Shown piece by piece: positions 1 through 8,481 of a stretch of DNA of 64,000 nt; within the stretch, counting starts at the first letter, position 1; every line of letters begins with the position of its first letter. The position numbers and the translations under genes are program-made. This DNA comes from Gracilibacillus massiliensis (GTDB taxonomy: Bacteria > Bacillota > Bacilli > Bacillales > Amphibacillaceae). Location of the stretch: contig NZ_CZRP01000013.1 in the NCBI RefSeq assembly GCF_001458115.1, positions 124,001 through 188,000 on the forward strand, given 5' to 3'. The notes below the pieces were generated by a model that did no database searches, was not told the DNA's origin, and worked only from the letters and a program-made list of their open reading frames with translations.

Positions 1-528
1 TTCCATATCACCGTTGGAGTTTCGGTTGTTCTCACCTTCTTTGGAATTTGTTATTGGTTAATTCCACATTTATCGAAACGACAATTGACACCTAAAATGA
101 ATAAAATTGGTGTTATTCAGACATGGATCTGGACAATCGGTATGGCAATTATGGCAGGATCTATGCACATAGCAGGTTTAATAGGTGATCCTCGTCGTAC
201 ATCGGATACAACATATGCCGGTAATGAAGCAGCATTAAGCTGGCTTCCGTATGAGTACATTTTTGCAACTGGAGCAACTCTCTTATTAATCGGCGTCATT
301 ATTCAAGTTTATGCTGTATTTAATATGATGTTCTTTGCACCAAAAGGAACAACAGAATACCCTGTAGCAGAACCAGAAGATGATCAGCCGAAAGTGCCAA
401 TTTGGACTGAACGCTGGGGATTGTGGGCAATTGTTTTACTCGCGGTTGTGGCAATGGCGTATGTCATACCAATCGTCGATATGATTGTTAATGCACCTCC
501 AGGATCTCCGCCAATACGTACATGGTAA
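1..528 (+). CDS. ba3-type cytochrome c oxidase subunit I, C-terminal part
   Basis: The frame is open from base 1, so the gene starts upstream and only its last 175 residues are present. Hydrophobic segments, an initial FHITVG stretch and a C-terminal helix ending PPGSPPIRTW fit the last helices of haem-copper oxidase subunit I of the b(o/a)3 (CbaA-like) branch. That enzyme reduces O2 to water at the membrane and pumps protons. The haem and CuB ligands lie mostly upstream and cannot be checked. A SCO copper-delivery gene follows 86 bp downstream, which supports an oxidase assignment. Family assignment is fairly firm; the exact subtype is inferred. Confidence 0.8.
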   Translation, partial: FHITVGVSVVLTFFGICYWLIPHLSKRQLTPKMNKIGVIQTWIWTIGMAIMAGSMHIAGLIGDPRRTSDTTYAGNEAALSWLPYEYIFATGATLLLIGVIIQVYAVFNMMFFAPKGTTEYPVAEPEDDQPKVPIWTERWGLWAIVLLAVVAMAYVIPIVDMIVNAPPGSPPIRTW

Positions 529-538
529 AAATTATAAT

Positions 539-583
539 GTCCGTTATCTCTGTCCTTCCTGATAGTTAACAGTGATAACGGAC
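539..583 (+). terminator. inverted repeat between oxidase and SCO genes
   Basis: GTCCGTTATC and GATAACGGAC form a perfect 10-bp stem with a 25-nt loop. There is no long T-run after it, so it may be a weak terminator or an mRNA-stabilising hairpin that lowers expression of the downstream accessory genes. Confidence 0.5.
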
Positions 584-614
584 CATTACTATATTGTTTA
601 AGGTGGTGAATCGA

Positions 615-1241
615 ATGACCAATTATGAACGAATAGCCTTAGCAATTGTTCTTTTATTTGGTTTAGGTGTTTTTATAATCGGAACGGATGGTTTTCAAGC
701 ATTTACAGAAGAACAAGCCAGAACGAATCAATTACTAAAAGATCAACCTTCCCTACCAAATGTCCGTTTAGAGGATAGCAAAGATCGCACTTACAATATA
801 AAGGAACTTCAACAAAATAAGTACTTATTTATCACTTTTATGTATACCAATTGTGCTACAGTCTGTCCACAGCTCGAACAAAATATGCAAGGAGTATATC
901 AAGAGTTACCAGATACAATGATTGAAAAAGATATTCAATTTTTAAGTATTAGTTTCGATCCGGAACATGACGATCCTAAAACATTAGAAAAATATAGGAG
1001 TTATTTTGACAGTGATGGCGAGACTTGGCGAATGGCTCGAATTAATGACAAAGCTGAGCTTAGTAATTTGTTGGATCAACTTGGGGTGATTGTCATACCT
1101 GACGATTATGGTAACTTTCAACACAATAGCGCCTTTTATTTAGTGAATCGCAATGGAAGTTTAGTGGATGTAATGGATTATAGGGATATTGATCAGGCAG
1201 TTGATCGAGTGAAATCCGTGATTGGTGGAGATTCTTTATGA
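615..1241 (+). CDS. SCO1/SenC-family copper chaperone for cytochrome oxidase
   Basis: Start chosen at ATG 615, because AAGGTGGTG at 600-608 is well spaced for it; a TTG at 594 would put the ribosome site inside the gene. The protein has one N-terminal membrane anchor (about residues 6-27) and an extracytoplasmic thioredoxin-like domain. It carries the SCO copper site CATVCP (C-x3-C) and a downstream His in FQHNSAFYLV, the third copper ligand. SCO proteins load the CuA centre of oxidase subunit II. Placement behind the oxidase gene and a 4-bp ATGA overlap with the next gene indicate one transcript. Confidence 0.9.
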   Translation: MTNYERIALAIVLLFGLGVFIIGTDGFQAFTEEQARTNQLLKDQPSLPNVRLEDSKDRTYNIKELQQNKYLFITFMYTNCATVCPQLEQNMQGVYQELPDTMIEKDIQFLSISFDPEHDDPKTLEKYRSYFDSDGETWRMARINDKAELSNLLDQLGVIVIPDDYGNFQHNSAFYLVNRNGSLVDVMDYRDIDQAVDRVKSVIGGDSL

Positions 1242-1792
1242 AGCAGGCAAAATACGGACTTATTTTATACATCTTTTTAATTCTTCCTCCTGTCGCAAAT
1301 TTATTAGAATCGATTATGATTTTCCATATGCACACACAAATGCCCTTACTCGTTTTCACAGGATTTTTGGTTACCCCTTTTTTAAAAAACAAATTCCCTC
1401 GCTTTTTTGATAAATGGAATCGATCGGGTATTCCTGGGATAGTACTAGTGGTACTTATTTGGTCTTATTGGCAACTGCCACGAGCAATGGATGATGCATT
1501 GACTCATTTTTATGTAGAATATTTTAAGTTTATTAGTTTGCCTATTTTGGTTGGAATACCTTTACGTGACAGTTGGAAAAAGATCAGGAATATCGGACAG
1601 TATATGTTTCTAATCTATTTATTTGCTACATTAGTCATCACAGGATTTCTCTATATTTGGATTGATCAGCAAATATGCAATAATTACTTAATTATCGAAC
1701 AACAGACATTAGGTTGGGGGTCTCTTGCGATGGCAGCCTGTTTGTTACTTTATATAGGATATCGTTTGTTTGATAATGAAGAAACTGTATAG
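1238..1792 (+). CDS. multi-pass membrane protein of the oxidase cluster
   Basis: 184 residues with about five hydrophobic helices. The start ATG overlaps the SCO stop codon (ATGA), implying translational coupling. A His-rich patch (FHMHTQMPLLVF) near the first helices recalls CtaG-type oxidase assembly membrane proteins, but the protein is shorter than the usual CtaG and no firm signature is visible. Context suggests a role in copper or haem handling for the oxidase. Function is inferred from neighbourhood only. Confidence 0.65.
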   Translation: MKQAKYGLILYIFLILPPVANLLESIMIFHMHTQMPLLVFTGFLVTPFLKNKFPRFFDKWNRSGIPGIVLVVLIWSYWQLPRAMDDALTHFYVEYFKFISLPILVGIPLRDSWKKIRNIGQYMFLIYLFATLVITGFLYIWIDQQICNNYLIIEQQTLGWGSLAMAACLLLYIGYRLFDNEETV

Positions 1793-1893
1793 GAAAAATA
1801 AATTGTCATTCTTCTTTTAACTGATGATAGCTTTATCATTTATATTATAGTAAACTATTGCTCAGAGTAAACGAACAGCAGGAGGATGGCAAC

Positions 1894-2673
1894 ATGTATT
1901 TTTACAAATGGATGATATTTTTGTTATTATTGTTCTTATTTTTAGCTGGATGTGGAACTGTTGAGGAAAAAACACTCAATGATCATCAGGAAAACAAAAT
2001 AATAGAGAATGAGAATAATAAGGATGAATCTGTTGTTGATAAAACAGAAGCTAATGAAGCAAAGACAATAGATAACGAAGACTTTGCTGATGCCAAAGTC
2101 AATCGTGTGGTCGATGGTGATACTGTAAGTATTCAATTGAATGGTAAAGAAGAAACGGTTCGGCTTTTACTAGTGGACACACCCGAAACCAAACACCCTA
2201 ACTTACCTGTCCAGCCATATGGTCCAGAAGCCTCCGATTTTGCTGTGGAAAAGCTTGCGGGAAAGTCGATACAAATTGAATTTGATGGACCGAAGCGCGA
2301 CCATTATGATCGCTTGCTTGGTTATTTATGGGTAGATGGTGAGAATTTTAATAAGATGTTAATTGAAGAAGGATTAGCTCGATATGCTTACGTCTATGAT
2401 CCTCCCTATAAGCATCAGGATGAGTTGAAGCAAGCAGAACAGCAAGCAAGACAATTAGGGATTGGCATTTGGAGTGAAGATAACTATGTCACAGATGACG
2501 GTTTTAATCATCAAGTTGAAAGTTCCGAATCTAATACAAACAGCGATCAAGAAGATGTCTATTATGCTAATTGTTCAGAAGCACGAGAGGCTGGGGTAAC
2601 TCCTCTGTATGAAGGTGATTCCGGGTACGGAACCCATATGGATGGTGATCGTGATGGTGTCGCTTGTGAATAA
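1894..2673 (+). CDS. thermonuclease-family lipoprotein with C-terminal excalibur domain
   Basis: Start ATG 1894 follows AGGAGG at 1880-1885. The signal peptide ends in lipobox LAGC, so the protein should be lipid-anchored outside the cell. After a low-complexity acidic linker comes a staphylococcal-nuclease fold with VDGDTVSI, RLLLVDTPETKHP and DRLLGYLWVDGE, which carry the Ca2+-binding aspartates and the catalytic Arg, Glu and Arg set. The last 40 residues (YYANCSEAREAG to DRDGVACE) are an excalibur domain: two cysteines and a DxDxDG-like Ca site. Likely role is degradation of extracellular DNA or RNA for nutrients. Single-gene unit. Confidence 0.9.
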   Translation: MYFYKWMIFLLLLFLFLAGCGTVEEKTLNDHQENKIIENENNKDESVVDKTEANEAKTIDNEDFADAKVNRVVDGDTVSIQLNGKEETVRLLLVDTPETKHPNLPVQPYGPEASDFAVEKLAGKSIQIEFDGPKRDHYDRLLGYLWVDGENFNKMLIEEGLARYAYVYDPPYKHQDELKQAEQQARQLGIGIWSEDNYVTDDGFNHQVESSESNTNSDQEDVYYANCSEAREAGVTPLYEGDSGYGTHMDGDRDGVACE

Positions 2674-2694
2674 TGTTCTCCTTATTATCTATAA

Positions 2695-3462
2695 TTAGAT
2701 TTCATAGAACTTTTTCGTATTAAAAGTAATTAAGTCTTCTACACTTTCGGAAGACTTTTCTTTTGTTTCGCTGATCATTTTGATAGAATATTTTATCATT
2801 TTGGGGTGGGTCATTTTATCTTTAAAAGGTCCTTCGAATTGCCAAGGTCCATCTGTTTCCACCATTAATAACTCCAATGGGTATTGTCTTATTATTTCTT
2901 GTATCTCCTTTTCATAGAGACAATCCGGAGTAATGGATATCATGTACTTATTTTTCATCATCCTGTTGAGGATAGAGCTAGATCCTTTAAACCAATGAAA
3001 ATGTGCTTTTTTAATACGATGCTTTTCTAAGAGATCACAGACCAATTCAGCATCCTCATAAATGGCATGCAACACAATCGGTAGGTCAAATTCTTTCGCT
3101 AGAAGGATAAATCGTTCTAATATTTCAAGGTATGGTTGAAGATGAATTCGAGTATCTTCTTGTCTTTTATAATAAGGAAGACCAACTTCACCAATCGCAA
3201 CTAAATTTTTATGATGTTTACGAATCATTGCTTCTATTTGCTCTAATTCAGCTTTACTTGGTATTGGTTGTTCTGGATGCCAGCCAAAAGCAGGGTATAC
3301 ATATTGATTTTGAATGTGTAAATCCCATACTTTTTGGCAACTCTTGCTATCACTAGAAACAGCGATTAATCCTTCTACGCTACTATTAGTTATATCCTGA
3401 AGTATCTGTTGTTGATCTTCCTGATTGTACCAGTCTAGATGAATATGCGCATCAATCACCAA
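2695..3462 (-). CDS. TatD-family metal-dependent hydrolase in the thiamine-precursor operon
   Basis: About 255 residues with the TatD metal-site motifs: DAHIHLDWY near the N-terminus, GEVGLPYYK, a VLHAI histidine, HFHWFKG and VETDGPW near the C-terminus. TatD proteins are TIM-barrel hydrolases, some acting as DNases. TTG 3462 or GTG 3459 fits the GAGAGG ribosome site better than GTG 3468. It is the last gene of the TPP-riboswitch operon and overlaps the ATPase gene, so it is probably co-translated. A role in hydrolysing an imported pyrimidine or thiamine breakdown product is inference from context. Confidence 0.8.
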   Translation of the reverse strand: MVIDAHIHLDWYNQEDQQQILQDITNSSVEGLIAVSSDSKSCQKVWDLHIQNQYVYPAFGWHPEQPIPSKAELEQIEAMIRKHHKNLVAIGEVGLPYYKRQEDTRIHLQPYLEILERFILLAKEFDLPIVLHAIYEDAELVCDLLEKHRIKKAHFHWFKGSSSILNRMMKNKYMISITPDCLYEKEIQEIIRQYPLELLMVETDGPWQFEGPFKDKMTHPKMIKYSIKMISETKEKSSESVEDLITFNTKKFYEI

Positions 3463-4195
3463 GCTCACCTCTCAATGTTTGATAGACTGCTTTTTTTACG
3501 TCTAGAAATTCAGAAGTTAACGTTAGTTCTTCATTTCTAGGACGTTCAAACGTGATATCAAACTCTTTGATAACTTGCGCTGGCTTTGATCCTAAAACTA
3601 GAATTCTGTCCGATAAAAAGATCGCTTCTTCGATGTTATGTGTAACAAATAAAACAGAAGGCCGCTCCTCTTCCCAAATAGACAATAACCATTTCTGCAT
3701 ATCGAATCGCGTGAATTCGTCCAATGCAGAAAAAGGTTCATCCAAGCAAATAAAGGATTGCGGGCTTAAAATGCTGCGAATAAATGCAACACGTTGACGC
3801 ATACCACCCGACAACTCATGGGGATAAGCATCAATATAATCTGCAAGTCCTGCTCGTTCTAACATTCTTCTCGCTTTCTCTTTATCTGGTTTTTCGAATA
3901 ACTCAACACCAAGTACAACATTTTCTAAAATGGTACGCCAAGGAAACAACGATGGTGTTTGCGGCATATAACTTATTGAACCCTTTTGACCACTAATTTC
4001 ATTCCCGTTTAAACGAATCGAACCATGATCTGGCTTGTATAGTCCACCGATCAGATGAAAGATGGTACTTTTTCCACTCCCGGATGGTCCAAGTAAGGAT
4101 ACAAATTCGCCTTCCTTTACATGAAATTGTAATTGTTCGAGTATTGGTTGTGAACCAAAGCTTTTAGAGAGTTGCTCGATTTCTAATTTACTCAT
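3452..4195 (-). CDS. thiZ: ABC transporter ATPase for thiamine precursor (ThiZ-like)
   Basis: 247 residues of the nitrate/sulfonate/taurine/pyrimidine ABC class. Visible motifs: Walker A GPSGSGKST, Q-loop PQTPSLFPW, signature LSGGMRQR, Walker B FICLDEPFSALD and the switch His in VTHNIEEA. It overlaps the permease gene by 4 bp (ATGA). With the TPP riboswitch and a ThiY-like binding protein upstream, the natural substrate is a hydroxymethyl- or formylamino-pyrimidine precursor of thiamine. The ATPase class is certain; the substrate is inferred. Confidence 0.87.
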   Translation of the reverse strand: MSKLEIEQLSKSFGSQPILEQLQFHVKEGEFVSLLGPSGSGKSTIFHLIGGLYKPDHGSIRLNGNEISGQKGSISYMPQTPSLFPWRTILENVVLGVELFEKPDKEKARRMLERAGLADYIDAYPHELSGGMRQRVAFIRSILSPQSFICLDEPFSALDEFTRFDMQKWLLSIWEEERPSVLFVTHNIEEAIFLSDRILVLGSKPAQVIKEFDITFERPRNEELTLTSEFLDVKKAVYQTLRGELGD

Positions 4196-4950
4196 CGTTT
4201 CCCCTCCTCACTTGGTCGCCATTTCAAAATTAATCGTTCTGCAGTAATTATCAGACTAAAAAAGATTAAGCATAAAATCATAATGAAAAAAATTGCTACA
4301 AAGACACGATCTGTTCGAAACGAAGAAGATGCTAATGTCATATAAACACCAATACCTTGATTGGCACCAAGCCATTCAGAAATAACGGCACCCATCACAC
4401 TATAGGTTGCTGAAATTTTCAATCCTGAAAATAGCTGTGGAATAGCATGTGGCAATTCCAGCTTGGTGAAAATTTGCTTTTTGGTTGCACCTGCCATTTT
4501 CATATAATGGATGAGTTCTGGATTCGTTTGTTTCAAACCATCTATTGTCGCTACGGCAATTGGAAAAAAACATACTAATGTAATAATTAATAGTTTTGGT
4601 GTAATACCAAAACCGAACCAAATCACTAACAAAGGTGCTAGGACGATAATAGGTATATTTTGAGATAAAATAAGGAGTGGATATAATGCCTCACGAACTC
4701 TAGGCATAAGATGAAGTAAAATCGCTATGATCAGACCGATTGTTACCCCTATCGCAAATCCACTAACCGTTAATGTGATTGTCGAATAAATATGATGTTG
4801 ATAATTTTGCCAATTTGTAAAGGCTTCTTGCATAATCACAGATGGTGCTGGCAGAATCCAAGTCGGTATATCTAATAATCGACTGGAAATCTCCCAAACA
4901 ATCAGAATGCTTGCCATAACTGCGATCGCTGAATATGACCTTCTAAACAT
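4192..4950 (-). CDS. thiX: ABC transporter permease for thiamine precursor (ThiX-like)
   Basis: About 252 residues, six predicted helices, with the permease EAA loop around KMAGATKKQIFTKLELPHAIPQLFSGLKIS. Of two nearby ATGs (4956 and 4950), ATG 4950 has the better spacing to AGGAG. It is the membrane partner of the ThiZ-like ATPase and belongs to the SsuC/TauC/ThiX family. The 21-bp repeat tract lies directly upstream, inside the transcript. Thiamine-precursor specificity is taken from the operon and riboswitch. Confidence 0.87.
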   Translation of the reverse strand: MFRRSYSAIAVMASILIVWEISSRLLDIPTWILPAPSVIMQEAFTNWQNYQHHIYSTITLTVSGFAIGVTIGLIIAILLHLMPRVREALYPLLILSQNIPIIVLAPLLVIWFGFGITPKLLIITLVCFFPIAVATIDGLKQTNPELIHYMKMAGATKKQIFTKLELPHAIPQLFSGLKISATYSVMGAVISEWLGANQGIGVYMTLASSSFRTDRVFVAIFFIMILCLIFFSLIITAERLILKWRPSEEGKR

Positions 4951-4964
4951 ATACATGCTCCTAA

Positions 4965-5085
4965 TTTTATGGCCACTTTTTCATGTTTTATGGCCACTTC
5001 TAGTGCTTTTATGGCCACTCTCACCTGTTTTATGGCCACTTTAGCAAGCTTTATGGCCACTTTTAAGCATTTTATGGCCACTTCC
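4965..5085. repeat. six-copy 21-bp tandem repeat inside the thi operon
   Basis: The core TTTATGGCCACT recurs six times with its ATGGCC at 4969, 4990, 5011, 5032, 5053 and 5074, exactly 21 bp apart. About 12 bp per unit are conserved, including the palindrome TGGCCA; the other 8-9 bp vary. Because 21 is a multiple of three, both strands show open frames with seven-residue repeats (MATxxxF or VAIKxxK). These overlap the permease start out of frame, and I treat them as by-products. The tract lies in the untranslated gap between the MTH1187-like gene and thiX. Confidence 0.9.
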
Positions 5086-5092
5086 AAAAATA

Positions 5093-5386
5093 TTAATGAT
5101 ATTTTGCTGTTAATTCACTCATCGAAGCTTGATTGTCTGCTCGAGAATATATCTTGATTTGAGAAATTACACTAGGACAATCTAGCTCATGCATACGGTT
5201 GTTCATTTTTTCGATAACGACAAGCAATTGAGGTAGTTCCCCCTCCATTGTAGTTTCTAATGGATTCACTTGATATTTAACGCCTGATTTTTCAATAATC
5301 TTGATTGCTTCATCAACAAAAGGGATCGAGTCTTCTCCTTTTGGTGTTTTTGGAATGATTTGAATGCTAACTAAAGAATTTGCCAT
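5093..5386 (-). CDS. MTH1187/YkoF-type thiamine-binding protein
   Basis: 97 residues, typical of the single-domain MTH1187 (DUF77) ferredoxin-like fold: an N-terminal strand SLVSIQIIPKT, the pattern EAIKIIEKSGVKYQVNPLETTMEGE, and a central helix. YkoF of Bacillus holds two such domains and binds thiamine or hydroxymethylpyrimidine. It lies 15 bp after the ThiY-like gene under the TPP riboswitch, so a cytoplasmic binding role in pyrimidine or thiamine uptake is likely. The ribosome site GGAGAG precedes the ATG. Confidence 0.88.
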   Translation of the reverse strand: MANSLVSIQIIPKTPKGEDSIPFVDEAIKIIEKSGVKYQVNPLETTMEGELPQLLVVIEKMNNRMHELDCPSVISQIKIYSRADNQASMSELTAKYH

Positions 5387-5401
5387 GGATATTCTCTCCT
5401 T

Positions 5402-6376
5402 CTATTCTGGTAAAAATTCATTTGTGAATGCTGCTTCGACATCTAGTTCACTTTCCAATAAATCATTGTCAAACATCCACTCTGCGTAATTGCGCCAAAC
5501 ACCTTCTGTTTGAATGCCCCATTGTTCTGCATCATCCTGATATTTAGGCGAAAGCCACTCTTGACTAGCGTGCACTAATTCTTCGTCCAGATCAGGTACT
5601 TTTTCTACTAAAATATCTGCTGCATCACTTGGATTCTCAATTGCAAATTGATAGCCTTTTTCTAATGCTGCTACCATTGCACTCACCGTTTCTGAATTTT
5701 CTTCGATCATAGTTTCATTGGTTGTAATGACGGGAGTATAGTAATCTAGCTTTTCAGAATAATCTGTCAGATAAAGCATATCCAATTCTACGTCTCGTAG
5801 TTCTGCTTGAACACCAGTCCATCCGTAATAAATCCACGCAAAATCCACATCACGTTCCACCGCTGTAAAAAAGTCTGTATTTCCCATATTGATAATCTCG
5901 ACATCTTCAACAGACGCATCTTCTTGTTTCATTAAGGAATCAATTACAGCTGCTTCAACTGGGGCTCCCCATCCTCCATACGTTTTACCGGCAAAATCGG
6001 CTGGCGATGTGATACCTTTTTCTTTAGGAGCAGCAAATCCTGAAGTATTATGCTGGATCACTGCGGCTATCGAAACAATTGGTATATCTTGGACGCGTGC
6101 TTCTGTCACTGCCTCCTGTGCACTAATTCCGAATTGGGCTTTTCCTGCTGCTACCGTTTGATCGGCACCAGCTTCACCTGGCATGACGATTTCTACATCT
6201 AATCCTTGTTCTTCAAAATATCCTTCTTCCTGCGCTACATATAAACCGGTATGATTGGTATTCGGTGTCCAATCCAGAACGAAAGTCACTTCCTCAAGCT
6301 CTTCCGTTGAATCTGAATTACCACAGGCAGTTAATAAAAAAGTAAAAAGTACGAACACAAAACTTATTTTTTTCAT
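5402..6376 (-). CDS. thiY: thiamine-precursor ABC transporter substrate-binding lipoprotein (ThiY-like)
   Basis: 324 residues with a signal peptide and lipobox LTAC, so it is anchored outside the membrane. The mature part begins VTFVLDWTPNTNHTGLYVAQEEGYFEEQGL, the hallmark of the NMT1/THI5-like family that binds hydroxymethylpyrimidine-type ligands. GWGAPVEAAV and DFAWIYYGWTGVQ continue the family pattern. First gene after the TPP riboswitch and the operon's cargo-recognition component. Start ATG follows AGGGGG. Precise ligand (hydroxymethyl- versus formylamino-pyrimidine) cannot be told from sequence. Confidence 0.92.
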   Translation of the reverse strand: MKKISFVFVLFTFLLTACGNSDSTEELEEVTFVLDWTPNTNHTGLYVAQEEGYFEEQGLDVEIVMPGEAGADQTVAAGKAQFGISAQEAVTEARVQDIPIVSIAAVIQHNTSGFAAPKEKGITSPADFAGKTYGGWGAPVEAAVIDSLMKQEDASVEDVEIINMGNTDFFTAVERDVDFAWIYYGWTGVQAELRDVELDMLYLTDYSEKLDYYTPVITTNETMIEENSETVSAMVAALEKGYQFAIENPSDAADILVEKVPDLDEELVHASQEWLSPKYQDDAEQWGIQTEGVWRNYAEWMFDNDLLESELDVEAAFTNEFLPE

Positions 6377-6417
6377 TTTTGAATCCCCCTAATATTTTTC
6401 TTTATTTAGAGGAACAT

Positions 6418-6452
6418 ACAAGAAAGCGCCCTAGACAATTTGCCTAGGGCGC
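6418..6452 (-). terminator. intrinsic terminator of the TPP riboswitch
   Basis: GCGCCCTAG pairs with CTAGGGCGC at 6426-6452, and a T-rich run follows on the minus strand. It lies between the aptamer and thiY, the expected position of a transcription-attenuating expression platform. Confidence 0.85.
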
Positions 6453-6473
6453 ATAAAGATTCAGTTATCTTAT

Positions 6474-6566
6474 ATGTTCCCTACGCTGGTTCTAACCAGA
6501 TCAGGTTCTAAGGGTCAGCATCTTTACGGATACTATCTCAACCGGCAACACCGGTCCCCCTACATG
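6474..6566 (-). promoter_or_regulatory. TPP (THI-box) riboswitch
   Basis: Read on the minus strand, the region holds the conserved TPP aptamer parts: GGGGGACCGGTG, TTGAGATAGTA, GCTGACCCTTAGAACCTGATC and CCAGCGTAGGGAACA, with ATGT/ACAT closing the P1 stem. It lies about 100 bp upstream of thiY and is followed by a terminator, so thiamine pyrophosphate should switch the operon off. Confidence 0.95.
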
Positions 6567-6640
6567 TTTACTATGAAATTACTATATTCTACTTTGACAT
6601 AGATTTTGCATTTCATCAAGTTTTTTCATTAAAAAAGATA

Positions 6641-7240
6641 TTAGCTGTGAATTTTATTAGTAACTTCCACTAAACGTTTTGCTTGATGTTTAACGGCAGC
6701 TTCGACATCTTCTACCATGGATCCATCTTCCTGACTTTGTGTCACACTTGTGCCGTATGGGTTTCCTCCACTAGCAAAAACGGAATCATCTGAATACCCT
6801 GGTGGTACAATAATGGCACCCCAGTGCATCATAGCGGTATATAAATTTAAGATAGTAGCCTCTTGTCCTCCATGAGCATTAGAAGCAGATGACATTGCAC
6901 TTACGACTTTGTTGACCGTTTTTCCTGTTGCCCAAAGTCCACCTTGCATATCAATAAATTGTTTCATTTGCGATGGTAATGTACCAAAACGAGTTGGTGT
7001 ACTGAATAAAATGGCATCTGCCCACTCTAAATCTTCAGAAGTTGCAACTGGGATATCTTTTGTATCCTCTAAATGTTGTTTCCACCCTGGATTAGATGCT
7101 ATTGCTGCTTCTGGAGCTGTTTCTGCTGCACGAACAACTTTCACTTCTGCTCCAGCTTCTTTAATGGACTCTTCTGCCCATTTTGCCAGTTGGTAATTCG
7201 TCCCCGTTGAACTGTAATAAACTACTGCTACCTTAACCAT
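6641..7240 (-). CDS. wrbA: NAD(P)H:quinone oxidoreductase, WrbA type
   Basis: 199 residues, the usual WrbA length. The flavodoxin-like FMN loop is YYSSTGTNYQLA, followed by DAILFSTPTRFGTLPSQMKQFID and GGLWATGKTVNKVVSAMSSASNAHGGQE, the WrbA signatures for FMN and quinone binding. WrbA reduces quinones by two electrons and protects against redox cycling. Single gene with a good ribosome site (GGGAG). Confidence 0.92.
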   Translation of the reverse strand: MVKVAVVYYSSTGTNYQLAKWAEESIKEAGAEVKVVRAAETAPEAAIASNPGWKQHLEDTKDIPVATSEDLEWADAILFSTPTRFGTLPSQMKQFIDMQGGLWATGKTVNKVVSAMSSASNAHGGQEATILNLYTAMMHWGAIIVPPGYSDDSVFASGGNPYGTSVTQSQEDGSMVEDVEAAVKHQAKRLVEVTNKIHS

Positions 7241-7383
7241 GTATAAATACTCCCTTTCTTTGTTGGTTCATTCTTCATTTGATTTGCCCAGCATTTTAAT
7301 AAATTATACATTATCTCGAAACTGAGATAATTAAAATAATAGCAACTATTCATCTCACATTCAAGGTAATTGCTCAGATTTGA

Positions 7384-7424
7384 AAACCCCGCCTCTTCTT
7401 TTTGCGAGTGGCGAGGTTTTCTTT
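7384..7424 (-). terminator. terminator after the DUF3221 lipoprotein gene
   Basis: AAAACCTCGCC pairs with GGCGGGGTTTT around an A-rich loop; the T-rich flank lies on the minus strand just after the stop codon. Confidence 0.8.
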
Positions 7425-8402
7425 TTACTTTACTTGAATCATTGAATTGATGTAGGAATTGTAACGCATGACATTTCCTTCTGGGTAATAATCAAATCGG
7501 ATCTCTGCCATTTTACCTTTTAAGATAAGCTCACCCTCTGGTGCCATCAAACTCATCGCCATCACGGATTGAGGCTGAGCTTCTTTTATTTTGTTGATTA
7601 TCTCCTCTTTCTTATCTTCATCCGTTGTATCTATGAGCACTTCGTCATTTAAGATCACTTCTAGACGATGATACCTTTGCTCCGGAATAATCATTTCTGA
7701 AAAAGGGACATTAGCGACTGGTAATTGTCCGCCCTCATTTTCACAATTTTGTAGGTCGAACGATATCGTTTCTTCTTCTGTTAAATAGTATTCTAGCTGT
7801 TCACATCCAAATCCTCTTATGGTCTCTTCTACACCATATTCGTCTTGAGTGGCATCAACAAATACTTGATAATTTCCATCTTTATATTGAATATTGTGAA
7901 AAATAAGATCACCTTCTGTTGTATGTCTAACCAGTCTCAAGTTCGAATTTTTTTCATTGTCAACTTCTTGTCTGAACATTTCTAACTGGATTAGGTTTGC
8001 ATACTCTCCATGTGTTTCGACAAGATCATGTTCATTATCTATTACTCTCTCAACTGAGGTAGCTGAACTTTGTCCGGGATAGGACTCAGCAACCGCTCCA
8101 TGTGTCACCGCAATTTTTTCACCAACAGTTAAAGAAGTTGCTAAACTTTTCTCAATATCCTCTATATTAAAAGAAATAGCATTTCCCGCCTGTTGATTCA
8201 CTTCTTCTACAGCAATTTCATCGAATGGTTGATCTAATCGTTTTTCCGTTACTAGAATGCGATTATCTTCCTTTTTAGCAACATATCCTGTCATCACATT
8301 TTCTGATGGTTCTGGAGACTCTTCACTAGTATTTCCATCATTTGAAGCGGTTCCACAAGCAAAGACAAATAATAGCACGAATACACTAAGAAAATACTTC
8401 AT
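7425..8402 (-). CDS. lipoprotein with DUF3221-like N-terminal domain
   Basis: 325 residues. The signal peptide ends VFACG (lipobox FAC), giving a lipid-anchored extracytoplasmic protein. Residues about 35-120 (TGYVAKKEDNRILVTEK, then IAVTHGAVAESYPGQSSA) match the DUF3221 pattern of small Bacillus lipoproteins of OB-fold type. The C-terminal half, including VILNDEVLIDTTDEDKKEEI, is not recognised. A strong ribosome site precedes the ATG. Function unknown; monocistronic. Confidence 0.75.
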   Translation of the reverse strand: MKYFLSVFVLLFVFACGTASNDGNTSEESPEPSENVMTGYVAKKEDNRILVTEKRLDQPFDEIAVEEVNQQAGNAISFNIEDIEKSLATSLTVGEKIAVTHGAVAESYPGQSSATSVERVIDNEHDLVETHGEYANLIQLEMFRQEVDNEKNSNLRLVRHTTEGDLIFHNIQYKDGNYQVFVDATQDEYGVEETIRGFGCEQLEYYLTEEETISFDLQNCENEGGQLPVANVPFSEMIIPEQRYHRLEVILNDEVLIDTTDEDKKEEIINKIKEAQPQSVMAMSLMAPEGELILKGKMAEIRFDYYPEGNVMRYNSYINSMIQVK

Positions 8403-8481
8403 TTTAAACGACCCCTTTTACTCATTTATCTAATTTGTCGCTCATTTGTATAAAAGGTTACACTTGAAAATATTAAATTGT

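Noticed and set aside
4902-5087. Open frame of VAIKxxK repeats on the minus strand, and the plus-strand MATxxxF frame
   Set aside because: Both follow from a 21-bp repeat that is a multiple of three; no ribosome site, and it overlaps the permease start out of frame.
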